Source of the DNA: Clostridia bacterium
Lineage (GTDB): Bacteria; Bacillota; Clostridia; Oscillospirales; CAG-272
NCBI GenBank assembly: GCA_017502975.1
Contig: JAFVTV010000011.1
Span: 1-47,181, forward strand
Length of the DNA: 47,181 nt
Reading direction: 5' to 3'
Positions within the stretch are counted from its first letter, which is position 1; each line of letters opens with the position of its first letter. This document shows positions 16,786 through 25,865 of the stretch, piece by piece. Made by a program: the position numbers and the translations under genes. A model generated the notes under the pieces. It saw nothing but the letters and a program-made list of their open reading frames with translations. It did no database searches and had not been told where the DNA came from.

Positions 16786-19700
16786 TTAGGGCTCTGTGAT
16801 TACGGTAGCACCGGTAACGGTTACGAGGGCTGCATAAGCAGCGGCATCTTCATCAACCCAAACTGCGTTGGTTGCATCAGCTGCAACGCCGGTAATATCA
16901 ACGTTTTCAACGGTGATTTCAGCGCCTGCAACAGATTTGACCATGATCGCAGCCTTATTGTTGGTGTTGAACGTAGCATCAGAAACCTTAAGGGTTACTT
17001 TAGCAGGACTGTCTACGTACTGCTCATCGATCTTGATGCCGCGACCGGCGCTATTGACGGTAAGACCGTTGATCTCAACATCCTGACCCTCTGCAGTGAT
17101 CCAAAGCGCATAGTAGTCATGCGTTTCGTTGATGGTAACGGTATTGAGTTTTACCGATTTGTTTGCATTGGTAAATGCGATCGCCTTTTCAAACACAACG
17201 TTTTCAATCACATAATTGCAGTTTGCAAAGGTAAGATCATAAGAGTTCCATGTACCGCTAGCCTGAGAGCTGGTCATGGTACCGTTCTTAATGGTAAAGG
17301 TAGCGTTGGCATTCTTTGCACCGATGCCAGACCAATAGGTGGTGGTGATGTTAAGCTTTTGGCCGTTGAGATCGATCACGATGCTCTTTGTGCTGTCGCC
17401 GCCAAGCTTATACTCGCCGCTGCCGGGGGTCTGCGCACCAAGAGAGGTGATGGGCAAGTTGATATCTGCCGCAAGAATAACAGAAACGTTCTCCTTGTCA
17501 GCGGTCAGAGCAGCAGCCAGCGCGTCAGCAGTAGCAACAACGGGTGTGCCGTCGATGACCAGAGTGCCGGTTTCGCCGGGAACAAAACGGCCAAACAGAG
17601 CAATCTTCTCAGCCGCAACGCCATTCTGACTCAGAGTGACGTTCGCAACAGAAACGTTGCTGATCACAACGTGACCGTTGTTAGCGGTACCAACTACGGC
17701 ACCGGTACGCCAAGAACCGTCATCGTTAGAAACGACATCGACATTCTTAATCACACAATTTTCAATAGTAGTCCAGGTGTAATCGCTAGCACCGGGATGA
17801 CCGGCAATTGCACCGGCAGAACCTGCACCAATCACATCGGAATCAACAACAGAGCAATTGGTGATGGTAACATAGGTCTTTACAGGGCCGTCATTCTCAT
17901 TGGCATAGCCGGAAACCCAACCAATCAGACCGCCGACACGCTCACCGGTAACGGTAGAGTTAAGCAGATGGCAGTTCTCCAAAGTGATAACTTGCATGGA
18001 ATCCGCAGTATCAACAAAAGCGCCTCCACCAAGACCGCTGGTGCTGACGATAGTGGAATCAGCAATGGTCAGGTTCTTGATCACAATGCCGGACTTGCCT
18101 GCGAAGCCACCCGCAAACAGAGGAGCAGACAGACCGGTGACGGTTGCGCCGTTACCCTCGATGGTAACAACACCTGCACCGTGGTAGCCATCAACCTTGA
18201 TAGGTGCCCAAGTAGTACCGGTCAAGTCAATGTCACCGGCAAGAACGATGGTGTTATCGCCTGCATTCGCAGCAGCGGCAGCAGTCAAAGCGGGCTTCAG
18301 GCCGTTGGAATTATAGACCGTATAAGTGTTGTCATCATCTTTTACCACACCGTCGGAAACCATGGACACCTCTACAAGGTTATTGGTAACGGTGTCAACG
18401 CCAACAACGCCACTTACATCGAAGTTGGGAGTGGTAGCACCGCTATAATTGGAACCGTAGAGTACATTGAACGCCGCGTAAGCCACGTGAGTGCCGTTCA
18501 GCGTCACGTTTTCCACCTTGCCCGTAAGGGTAGTGGCAGCGGTGCCGGAATAGTTACCAACAAGAGCACCGATAGAGGGGTTGCCGTCTACACGAGCCTT
18601 GTTGATAACCACGTTCTTAACAGAGCAGTTGTCAATAGCTGCGCCACCGGTCTGAACGATACCGGCAATGCCGCCAACTGCAGCGTAGCCGGTGATGGTA
18701 AGACCCTCAACAGAGCAATCCTTGATGGTCTTGGCGTTGTTGCACTGGTAGCCAACGATACCGCCTACAAAGGAACCGCCTCCGGAAATTACACCGTTGT
18801 CGGTAATTACAGAGCAGTTCTCAAAGGTAGCGTTGTAGCCGTGGCCAACAATACCGCCAACGTAACCGTCGCCGCTGGTGCCGATAACGGATACGTTACC
18901 GGTAACATGAATGTTGGAGAAGGTACCCTTGGTGCCCCAACCAAAGAGAGCACCGCAGCAGTCACCGGCAGTAATGTCAACGTTATTGATGTTAACGTTC
19001 TTCACGGTAACGGCATCGGGCATATAGCCAAAGAGGCCCTGTCCCCAAGAATCAGAGGTGATCTTCAAGTTGTTGATGGTGTAGCCCTGACCGTCAAAGG
19101 TGCCGTTAAAGCCAACCCAACCCTCAGCATCTACATCACCGATGGGAGTCCAATCGATGTTTTTCAGATCGATGTCGGAAACAAGGGTTACCGTCTTTCC
19201 GTCAAAGGAATCCACACAAGTGTTAACAAGTTGTGCAAGACCTGCAAGCTCCTCGGCGCTGCCGATCTTATACTCGGTAGCATCAGGGGTATACCAATCG
19301 GTATCAATGCCGCCAAGCCAAGGTGTTGCGCCGTCGTAATACTTATCGAAGCTATCCTCTTCGCTTGCAACCTGAGTTGCCATTACGTTGATACCAAGAT
19401 TGATCTCGGGAATGGTTTCACCGTTGTGATTTGCTACGTTGCCAACAGAGGTCGGCATGTACACCACAAGAGCAAGATAAAGCTCTTCATCCGGCTGCAT
19501 GTAGGCGGGCTTTGCGTAGCCTGCAGAAATCTTTTTAGGAATATTGATGTCCTCGATTGCATCCTTGCGGCTCGCATATGTAGCGGGCTTGCTGTCAGCA
19601 TCAACGTCGATTCCCTCAACAACGCCAAACATAATGTAATTGGAGAGAAGGAACTCATCTCCCTCAACGTTTACACCTGCGGTCTCGGAAAGAATATTGA

Positions 19701-20004
19701 TACCGAATCTGTACTTAAACGCAAGCGAGCCTGCATTGGCGATTCTGAGGTATGCCACCTCGGTTACGCCGGGCTCCCAAAGCTTATTGGTGAGTATGTC
19801 AGCCTTCTCCTTGACGTCTACCCACTTTTCACCGTTCCAGTACTCAAGCTCGATGTCAAGGTTGCCGGACTTGATGATATTGTTCGCGCTGGCAACACTA
19901 TCCGTAAACCATGCGAACGTTGTTCCAAGCAGCATGGCAAAGCAAAGTATCAATGCCAATGTGCTGGCCAACAATGCACGCTTTGTGCTTTTTTTGTTAG
20001 TCAT
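16786..20004 (-). CDS. Giant TasA-like/beta-helix (GLUG-repeat) surface protein
   Basis: 1072 residues. A SipW-class signal (ending GTTFAWFTDSVASANN, then IIKSGNLDIELEY) opens a TasA-like domain to about residue 225 (WEPGVTEVAYLRIANAGSLAF is its typical strand pair). From about 240 to the end are parallel beta-helix repeats: GLUG-type units such as VGGIVGYQCNN and VGGLIGWVSGY, and repeated IENC/ITNCSV turns to about residue 800, then a second helix region. There is no anchor motif. It lies between SipW2 and SipW3 and either could process it; SipW2 is upstream and 74 bp away. I infer an adhesive tip or rod carried on the fibre domain. Confidence 0.82.
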   Translation of the reverse strand: MTNKKSTKRALLASTLALILCFAMLLGTTFAWFTDSVASANNIIKSGNLDIELEYWNGEKWVDVKEKADILTNKLWEPGVTEVAYLRIANAGSLAFKYRFGINILSETAGVNVEGDEFLLSNYIMFGVVEGIDVDADSKPATYASRKDAIEDINIPKKISAGYAKPAYMQPDEELYLALVVYMPTSVGNVANHNGETIPEINLGINVMATQVASEEDSFDKYYDGATPWLGGIDTDWYTPDATEYKIGSAEELAGLAQLVNTCVDSFDGKTVTLVSDIDLKNIDWTPIGDVDAEGWVGFNGTFDGQGYTINNLKITSDSWGQGLFGYMPDAVTVKNVNINNVDITAGDCCGALFGWGTKGTFSNIHVTGNVSVIGTSGDGYVGGIVGHGYNATFENCSVITDNGVISGGGSFVGGIVGYQCNNAKTIKDCSVEGLTITGYAAVGGIAGIVQTGGAAIDNCSVKNVVINKARVDGNPSIGALVGNYSGTAATTLTGKVENVTLNGTHVAYAAFNVLYGSNYSGATTPNFDVSGVVGVDTVTNNLVEVSMVSDGVVKDDDNTYTVYNSNGLKPALTAAAAANAGDNTIVLAGDIDLTGTTWAPIKVDGYHGAGVVTIEGNGATVTGLSAPLFAGGFAGKSGIVIKNLTIADSTIVSTSGLGGGAFVDTADSMQVITLENCHLLNSTVTGERVGGLIGWVSGYANENDGPVKTYVTITNCSVVDSDVIGAGSAGAIAGHPGASDYTWTTIENCVIKNVDVVSNDDGSWRTGAVVGTANNGHVVISNVSVANVTLSQNGVAAEKIALFGRFVPGETGTLVIDGTPVVATADALAAALTADKENVSVILAADINLPITSLGAQTPGSGEYKLGGDSTKSIVIDLNGQKLNITTTYWSGIGAKNANATFTIKNGTMTSSQASGTWNSYDLTFANCNYVIENVVFEKAIAFTNANKSVKLNTVTINETHDYYALWITAEGQDVEINGLTVNSAGRGIKIDEQYVDSPAKVTLKVSDATFNTNNKAAIMVKSVAGAEITVENVDITGVAADATNAVWVDEDAAAYAALVTVTGATVITEP

Positions 20005-20078
20005 ATTCTACCTCCTTAGGTTTATTTTTTCAGACTAACCGCGCCAAACGGATGACCGCCGACGCATTGTTTACTGTA

Positions 20079-20861
20079 TTACGTTTTATCGGTCGTTTCC
20101 TCCGTGGAAATTTCCCCAAACGCAGACTGAGCAGGAGCAGTTCCCTCCTCGCTCTTTTTTTCAAGCTGTTCCTTTAGTGCCAACAGCTCCTGCAGCATAC
20201 GCTGATTTTCGGCGCGCTCTGCATCGAGTTTCTCTTTTTCTGCCACCAATGCCTGCGCCTGTTCTTGCTTATATCTGCGAAGCAGGCGGATCACATTGAT
20301 GCCATTATAAAGAATAAGAATCAAAAAAGGGATGAGAACACACACGATATAGCCGGGAACGGACTTTAAAAATGCAAACATCTTACCAACTCCCACAAGC
20401 TTGCCCCAATATACACCCATCACAAAGGAGGGCTCAACAAGGGCTTCGTCGTTTACTCCCGTGTTTGTGCCGTAGGTCACGTAGCCAACAAGCTTGTTCT
20501 CATTGTTTACCTTGACCTCACGGATCATATGTGTGACGGTTTCGCCATAGCTTCCGCTGTTGACCGACATAAACGTGATAACGTCTCCCGGCTTCAGCAA
20601 GCGCTTAGCGTCCTCATCAATGCTTTTTACAACCACAATATCTCCGGCATTAAAGTGAACGTCGAGTTCCCCATTATTCTCAGATAAACTCATCGAATCG
20701 GTCCTAACGACATAGAACCTTAAGCCAAAAATACTGCGCTCGTTTTTGTCAACGGTTGCAACCGTGACCGCGGTGAATATCACCACCAATACGGTAAAGG
20801 TAACAAGAAGCCAAATCAGGATCTTAAATGTGATATTAAAAACCTTTTTTGTAGCGTGCAT
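20079..20861 (-). CDS. sipW: SipW-type signal peptidase I with coiled-coil tail (SipW2)
   Basis: 260 residues: anchor segment (about 11-36), RTDSMS with Ser56 as the likely nucleophile (TDSM instead of SGSM), GDIVVVK and GDVITFM strands, THMIREV with His111, and a second transmembrane segment (about 172-190). After it comes a basic then highly charged helix (about 197-240, VAEKEKLDAERAENQ and LKEQLEKK) predicted to be a cytoplasmic coiled coil. Ordinary SipW proteins end soon after the second membrane segment. It starts 7 bp after the 196-residue gene, so the two are coupled. Confidence 0.85.
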   Translation of the reverse strand: MHATKKVFNITFKILIWLLVTFTVLVVIFTAVTVATVDKNERSIFGLRFYVVRTDSMSLSENNGELDVHFNAGDIVVVKSIDEDAKRLLKPGDVITFMSVNSGSYGETVTHMIREVKVNNENKLVGYVTYGTNTGVNDEALVEPSFVMGVYWGKLVGVGKMFAFLKSVPGYIVCVLIPFLILILYNGINVIRLLRRYKQEQAQALVAEKEKLDAERAENQRMLQELLALKEQLEKKSEEGTAPAQSAFGEISTEETTDKT

Positions 20862-20868
20862 TCAAGCA

Positions 20869-21456
20869 TCACTCCTTCATTTCAGCGTTCCCTTGTACCG
20901 CGTATACGGTCACACCCACACCCGTATAGATTTTGCCTTTGAATTCGTTGCCCACGTCTTCCTTCATTTTTATAAATAAATAATAGGTGCTTTCACTGCA
21001 TTCGCCAACCTTTAGGCTTCCCCTAAAATCGGTAAGGCGCTCAGCGTTGGAAAGATCTGGATTATCCTTGGCGATCCAAACCTCAAAGGCCTCATAAAAC
21101 TCATCCATGTCAATACCTTCATCATCACTGACAGAAAGGCGAAAATTGATTGGAATATCTCCCGTGTTTTTCACCTTAAAGCCCTGTGTGAAATAGGTTG
21201 CACCCGGCTCGAACAGGATCTCTCTTCTTTCTGATGAGGTCTGAAGCTGTAAAACCTGCCCGACAAGCGAGACCTTTGAGGTAGCATCTACAATATCAAC
21301 CCTAACGTTACCCGAGGTTGTGATGATGCCGATCGTGCCATCGGTTGGAGCACTGACGAAAAGAGCCAGTGTTGCTCCCGTGAGGCATACGAGGCAAAGC
21401 AGAATGACCAATCCCGCTATAAATAAATGTTTACTTACTGAGTTATAACGGAACAT
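20869..21456 (-). CDS. TasA-like SipW-class secreted protein
   Basis: 195 residues from the second of two adjacent ATGs (21456; the first at 21459 lies only 2 nt from AAGGAGG). The signal segment ends GATLALFVSAPTDGTIGI. The mature part has SGNVRVDIVDATSKV, FEPGATYFTQGFKVKNTGDIPINFRL, typical of the TasA/CalY fold, and ends VTVYAVQGNAEMKE. A similar late AVQGNADVK occurs in the 893-residue neighbour. It overlaps functionally with SipW2, encoded directly downstream. Confidence 0.8.
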   Translation of the reverse strand: MFRYNSVSKHLFIAGLVILLCLVCLTGATLALFVSAPTDGTIGIITTSGNVRVDIVDATSKVSLVGQVLQLQTSSERREILFEPGATYFTQGFKVKNTGDIPINFRLSVSDDEGIDMDEFYEAFEVWIAKDNPDLSNAERLTDFRGSLKVGECSESTYYLFIKMKEDVGNEFKGKIYTGVGVTVYAVQGNAEMKE

Positions 21457-21509
21457 CATTACCTCCTTGCCGTTATTTTATCGCTGTGTACCTTTCGTAC
21501 GGATTTGGT

Positions 21510-21528
21510 TCAGATCAAATCGATCTGA
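21510..21528. repeat. Short palindrome between fibre genes
   Basis: TCAGATC and GATCTGA enclose five bases in the 100-bp gap between the 893- and 196-residue genes. There is no T tract. It could be a minor mRNA hairpin or regulator site. Confidence 0.3.
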
Positions 21529-21556
21529 TTCTTCTCCTTAACGGAGTTGATCTATC

Positions 21557-24238
21557 TTATCTGATGATATTTGCGCCTTCGTGACCGGTCATCTCAACAG
21601 TACCCGTCAACGTGGTACCGGTGAGGGTGAGGTTTGCGTTGGTAGCGCCTGCGCGAAGCACGATAACAGCATCGCCATCCACACACTGGGAAATCAAAGT
21701 GCAGTTTGTAACAGCATAGGTTTCTACAGTTGTATTAGCGCTCTCGCCAAAGCGTACCGCATACTTCTGTACATCAAAGGTAGAACCCGTAATGGTTACG
21801 TTGTTGCTGTTATTGAGGTTGATGCCGCGAACAGCCTCTACGGTGCAGTTCTCAACAAGAACACCGTCAATGCCCTTGAGCTGACCAAGAGAGTGCGCGT
21901 TTGCAGTTGCGGTACAACCGGTAATAGTCAAATTCTTGTCACCGCCGGTGTAGGACTTAACGCCAACAGCGCCGGGAACGTCAAAGGTGCAGTTTTCAAC
22001 GGTTACGTTGCAGGTATAGCGGGTAGCATTTGTGCCGTCACCGAGTCTGATGCAAGCATCAGCGGTAATGCTGTCAGCCTTGAATACTACGTTCTTAATG
22101 GTAAGGCCTGCAGAAAGGAGCGTTGCGCTCTTACCGTCCACAGTGATAACGCCCGCAAGAGTGTTGCCGTTGCCGTCAATGGTAACACGAACGTCAGCCT
22201 TTTGGGTAACCGTTACGTTACCCTCGATATCGTTAACAAGGTAAACGGTAAGACCGTCAACTGCTGCATCAAGAACCTTTTGAAGATCTGCTGCGGTGTA
22301 AGCAACAACCTTGCCGTCAATGGTAACTGCATTGTAAACAACGCCGTTGACAGTGGTGTTGTCAGTGCCGGACTTCTTGATTCTCCATTCGCCACAGAAA
22401 TCGGAATCTACAGTGTTGTTCTCTGTTGTAAGAGTGTAGTGACCGTTCTTAGAAAGGCTGCTGTCGATTTCGATCGCAGCTGCAACGTTACCGCCTGCAA
22501 GTGCGCTTGCGGTTGCGTTGAAGGTACAGCCCTTAACGGATACGTTGGTAACGTGAGAAGCAGTTTCTGTATAGATGAGAATTGCCTTGCCTGCAGTATT
22601 GAACGTGCAGTTGTTAAACTCAACGTCCTTAGCGCCGTAAGTCCAGATATAATCTGCCTTTTCGGTCAGGTCAAACGTGCAGTTGTTGAAAACGACCTTC
22701 TCTGCATAAAGGAACTGAACGCCCTTGATCAAGCAGTCTTCATAAACAACAGTGTTACTGTGCTGAATACCGGTGTAGTTACCGGAGCCAATCACGGTTA
22801 CACCCTGAATGGTAATCTTATTAGCCTTAGGCTTGTTAACGGTAATTACGGTATCACGGCCACCAACGAGCGTGATATCAGAGTCAGTGGTGGGCAACGA
22901 ATAGTTACCGGGAGCTACAACGATGTAGGTCTCGCCGTTTGCGATAGCCTCGCTAAGAGAGGTGGAATCAGTAGCTATAGGAGTAACTACCCAGTTGGCG
23001 CCATCCTTCACTACCTTGTAGCCGGGAGCCAACCATTTAGAGGGATTAAAGCCGAAGGTGCCGCCGGTAATGACAACTTTAGCATCACTGTTTTCGGTCA
23101 AAATACCATCGGTATAACCGCTGCGAGAGGACGCCGTACCAAAGGTACCGCCGGTGATATACAGAGTTGCGCCCGCACCTACGTAAGCGTATGCGCGCTT
23201 TTGGTTTTGGGTTTTGTTGAAGAAGAATTCACCGCCGTTGATGGTCACAACAGAGCCTTCTCCAACAACATAGAAGAGGTAACGGCCGGAGGTGCTTGTG
23301 GAATCAACCTCAACATAACCGCTGTTGAAGGTCAGTTCAGCACCGCCAACGGCACCAATGGCACCGCCTGCGGATTTAACGGTAGTATTGTTCAAAACAG
23401 TAACCGAGCCGGCGTTAGCGATAATGCCATAATCGGAAGGCGTGCCAGCATCTACAGTCATATCGGTCAAGGTTGCGTTACCATAGTTCTGGAAGCCTGC
23501 AAAGTCAACATCAATGGTACCGTTAGTCATATCAAGCGTACCGTAGTTGTTTACAACCGTTTCAATTTTCTGCTCGTCAAGGTTTGCGGTATAACCGTCA
23601 AGGAACTTAACAACAGGCTTAGTGCCCTTAACATCAGCATTACCCTGGATGGCTTCAACGGTAACCTTGATCTCAGTCGTTTGCTCCTGATACTCATTGC
23701 CTACCGTAACGGGAAGCTCAATCACTACAGGAACCGCATCAATGTCAGAACCGGCAGGAAGCATCTTCCAAGTGGAGGTGTAGGAGCTGAGAATAGGATA
23801 AGTGGTTTCGCCGACGGTAACCAGCATAACGCTCATCAATTTCTCGCCGCCAACACACTCAATGATGTAACGGTACTGAACGGTAACGTCACTTGTGTTA
23901 GCACCCTGAATGTTGAAGGAAACCTTGTCGCCGGGTGTTACACGATCCAGCTTAAGAGTTGCCTTGTCAAGTGTAGCGGTACCACCGTTGGTAAAGGTAT
24001 CTTGACAGTCAACATACGAGTATTTACCGCCAAACTCGTCGGTAATGGTACCCTTAGAATCTGCCTTTACGGACTGAAGCTTGAGATCGGAAAGATATGC
24101 CGTCATCTCAACCTTAGCCGCCTTGACCGAGATATCAACCTGGCTTTGGCTTGTAAACAAAGCATAAGTAGATCCCGCAATCAAGCAAAGGCAAAGCGCT
24201 ATTGTCACAATAGAGGACAATATAACTTTCTTTTTCAT
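21557..24238 (-). CDS. Giant TasA-like/beta-helix surface protein
   Basis: 893 residues. The SipW-class signal ends GSTYALFTSQSQVDISVKAAKVEM. Residues about 30-205 form a TasA-like domain ending IKVTVEAIQGNADVKGTKP. From about 215 onwards are right-handed beta-helix turns (NYGTLDMTNGTIDVDFAGF, repeated VEFNNCTFN, VENCTFD, ITGCTATAN). The two halves of the helix are separated by VVTPIATDSTSLSEAIANGETYIVVAPGNY near 415-445, a pectate-lyase-like start. There is no anchor. It follows the 221-residue substrate and precedes the 195-residue one. Same architecture as the 1072-residue protein, so probably a second tip or rod of the system. Confidence 0.82.
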   Translation of the reverse strand: MKKKVILSSIVTIALCLCLIAGSTYALFTSQSQVDISVKAAKVEMTAYLSDLKLQSVKADSKGTITDEFGGKYSYVDCQDTFTNGGTATLDKATLKLDRVTPGDKVSFNIQGANTSDVTVQYRYIIECVGGEKLMSVMLVTVGETTYPILSSYTSTWKMLPAGSDIDAVPVVIELPVTVGNEYQEQTTEIKVTVEAIQGNADVKGTKPVVKFLDGYTANLDEQKIETVVNNYGTLDMTNGTIDVDFAGFQNYGNATLTDMTVDAGTPSDYGIIANAGSVTVLNNTTVKSAGGAIGAVGGAELTFNSGYVEVDSTSTSGRYLFYVVGEGSVVTINGGEFFFNKTQNQKRAYAYVGAGATLYITGGTFGTASSRSGYTDGILTENSDAKVVITGGTFGFNPSKWLAPGYKVVKDGANWVVTPIATDSTSLSEAIANGETYIVVAPGNYSLPTTDSDITLVGGRDTVITVNKPKANKITIQGVTVIGSGNYTGIQHSNTVVYEDCLIKGVQFLYAEKVVFNNCTFDLTEKADYIWTYGAKDVEFNNCTFNTAGKAILIYTETASHVTNVSVKGCTFNATASALAGGNVAAAIEIDSSLSKNGHYTLTTENNTVDSDFCGEWRIKKSGTDNTTVNGVVYNAVTIDGKVVAYTAADLQKVLDAAVDGLTVYLVNDIEGNVTVTQKADVRVTIDGNGNTLAGVITVDGKSATLLSAGLTIKNVVFKADSITADACIRLGDGTNATRYTCNVTVENCTFDVPGAVGVKSYTGGDKNLTITGCTATANAHSLGQLKGIDGVLVENCTVEAVRGINLNNSNNVTITGSTFDVQKYAVRFGESANTTVETYAVTNCTLISQCVDGDAVIVLRAGATNANLTLTGTTLTGTVEMTGHEGANIIR

Positions 24239-24335
24239 TCGAATCTTCTCCTTATAAATATATTGAAGCTTATTGACGGACGAACATCAAACCTAAGCCT
24301 CGTAGATCCGATGCTCGTATTCCCTTTTTTTACTC

Positions 24336-25001
24336 TCACGGAGTAGGGGCAGTTGTTGCCTGAACAGCGTGCACAACAAGATCAAAGTCAACCTCTTCAC
24401 CTTGGGCGAGATTGTTTTCTTCAATGTTGTTGCTTGCGAGTGCACTGTCAAGGAACTCAAGCGTTACGGTAAATACTGTCTTAGCACCAACAGCAAGCTC
24501 GCCAAGATAATCATTATTTGCACCCTTAACGATCAATCCGTTACCAATGAAATCGGCATTGTCTGAGCCGGTAGTTACGGTTATCTTGACCTGCTTTGCA
24601 AGATCCTCACCCTTGGTCTTGTCCTTGCATACGATCTCGATCCAATACCCAAACGCCACGTCGCTCTCGTTTTCAAGCTGCATCTTTGCAACAAATTTTG
24701 AGCCCGGAACGATTTTTTCATCTGCCACAATTCCAAACACGTTTTCCGTTGTGGAGTCGGTGAAATCTACTGCGGCATCCGTTGCGGATTGAACCGTATC
24801 CTCAACAAGATATCCCGAAGCGTTCAGAGTTGTTTTAACAAGCTCGGTTCGCTTTAGGGTAATAGACAGATCTCCTGCCTGCAAATGGTTTTTTACATCT
24901 ACAGTATCGGTGAACAACGCATATGTACCTGCCGCGATCATCGCAATGCAAAGCATCATCGTGATCGTAGCTACAAGTACTGCTCTCATCCCTTTTGACA
25001 C
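24336..25001 (-). CDS. TasA-like SipW-class secreted protein
   Basis: 221 residues if translation begins at GTG 24999-25001, which lies 7 nt after GGAGG; the in-frame GTG two codons earlier overlaps that site and is unlikely. The signal ends AAGTYALFTDTVDVKNHLQAGDLSITLKR, close to consensus SipW substrates (AGTYALFTD, then AGDLSI). The mature domain includes KIVPGSKFVAKMQLENESDVAFGYWIEI and ends DLVVHAVQATTAPTP. It lies between the 269-residue membrane protein and the 893-residue protein, and is a likely major subunit processed by SipW1. Confidence 0.83.
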   Translation of the reverse strand: MSKGMRAVLVATITMMLCIAMIAAGTYALFTDTVDVKNHLQAGDLSITLKRTELVKTTLNASGYLVEDTVQSATDAAVDFTDSTTENVFGIVADEKIVPGSKFVAKMQLENESDVAFGYWIEIVCKDKTKGEDLAKQVKITVTTGSDNADFIGNGLIVKGANNDYLGELAVGAKTVFTVTLEFLDSALASNNIEENNLAQGEEVDFDLVVHAVQATTAPTP

Positions 25002-25050
25002 AATCACACCTCCTTCTTTTAAAAATTATATTAACAGCGTTTGTTCGCAG

Positions 25051-25860
25051 TTAAACCTCTTTTTGCTCGCGCGCCTGCTTACGCTTTTCTCTTGCGAGCT
25101 GCTTTTTGTACGCCTTCTCTTCCTCGATCAGCTGAACCGCAATATCAATGCTATTCTTTACTGCGTCTACTGTTGCGGCATCAACCACCTTAATAACGGT
25201 AGCTGCCTGCTTAACGGGGATCTTATTTTCGCTGATGTAGTTGCGGAAGTCACTATTGGTAAGTAAGAATTCGCAATATACCACGCCACGCTTGATGCGA
25301 AGACGCACAATGCGCTTTGAGCCGATCTTGTACTCCTCATAACGCTGATTGTAATAGCGTCTGCTTGCTTCCTTGCCGGCAGCATACTTGATGATGTCGT
25401 CATAAAATCTCTTTTGCTCAGAGGAAAGCTCCAAATACTTTTCCTCAAGGGTTTGAGAGGTAGAAGCGGAAAAGCTGACCGTTCCCTCCTCATCTTCCTG
25501 TGCGTCATTCAACGCCTCAGGCTCCTGTACAGCTTCTGCTTCAGAAACCACCTCTGCTACAGGCTCGGCTACCACCTCGGCAACCGCAACCTCCTTTGCA
25601 GGCGCTTCCTCCACAGGTACCTCGGATACGGCAGGTGCCTCCTCCAACGCCTTTTCCTGCTTGCGAGAAGACAGATAAGCCTCTGCCTCCTTCTCAGCTA
25701 AGATCGCTTCACGCATTGCCACGTCCCTTTCGCGTTCCGCAGCATTGTTGATGCGCTTGGTGATGTAGCTTTCCTTTACCACGTCACGCACAACTACCAT
25801 AACGGCAAACAGTGCCACAACGCTGACAAAGGTCATGAAGATCATAAATACTACTTCCAT
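25051..25860 (-). CDS. Membrane-anchored protein with acidic linker, unknown function
   Basis: 269 residues: an N-terminal transmembrane helix (about 5-26), a charged helical stretch (35-70), a Glu/Ala/Val/Pro-rich linker (about 71-130) and a folded C-terminal region (about 137-250, with LSSEQKRFYDDIIKYAAGKE and KIGSKRIVRLRIKRGVVYCEF), ending in a Lys/Arg-rich helix. I do not recognise the family. If the N terminus acts as a signal anchor with no preceding positive residues, the C-terminal domain would be cytoplasmic. It is directly after SipW1 (5 bp gap), suggesting a scaffold or regulator of secretion, possibly meeting the coiled-coil tails of the peptidases. Confidence 0.6.
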   Translation of the reverse strand: MEVVFMIFMTFVSVVALFAVMVVVRDVVKESYITKRINNAAERERDVAMREAILAEKEAEAYLSSRKQEKALEEAPAVSEVPVEEAPAKEVAVAEVVAEPVAEVVSEAEAVQEPEALNDAQEDEEGTVSFSASTSQTLEEKYLELSSEQKRFYDDIIKYAAGKEASRRYYNQRYEEYKIGSKRIVRLRIKRGVVYCEFLLTNSDFRNYISENKIPVKQAATVIKVVDAATVDAVKNSIDIAVQLIEEEKAYKKQLAREKRKQAREQKEV

Positions 25861-25865
25861 GTCTG

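Noticed and set aside
17119..20019. 966-codon open frame antisense to the 1072-residue beta-helix gene
   Set aside because: It has no ribosome site, its protein is Ser/Asn/Gly/Val-rich without domains, and the sense strand has a signal peptide, repeats and a good start. It arises because the sense gene avoids codons that give stops on the other strand.
21581..24346. 921-codon open frame antisense to the 893-residue beta-helix gene
   Set aside because: Same reason: mirror of a repetitive sense gene, no start signals, no recognisable domain.
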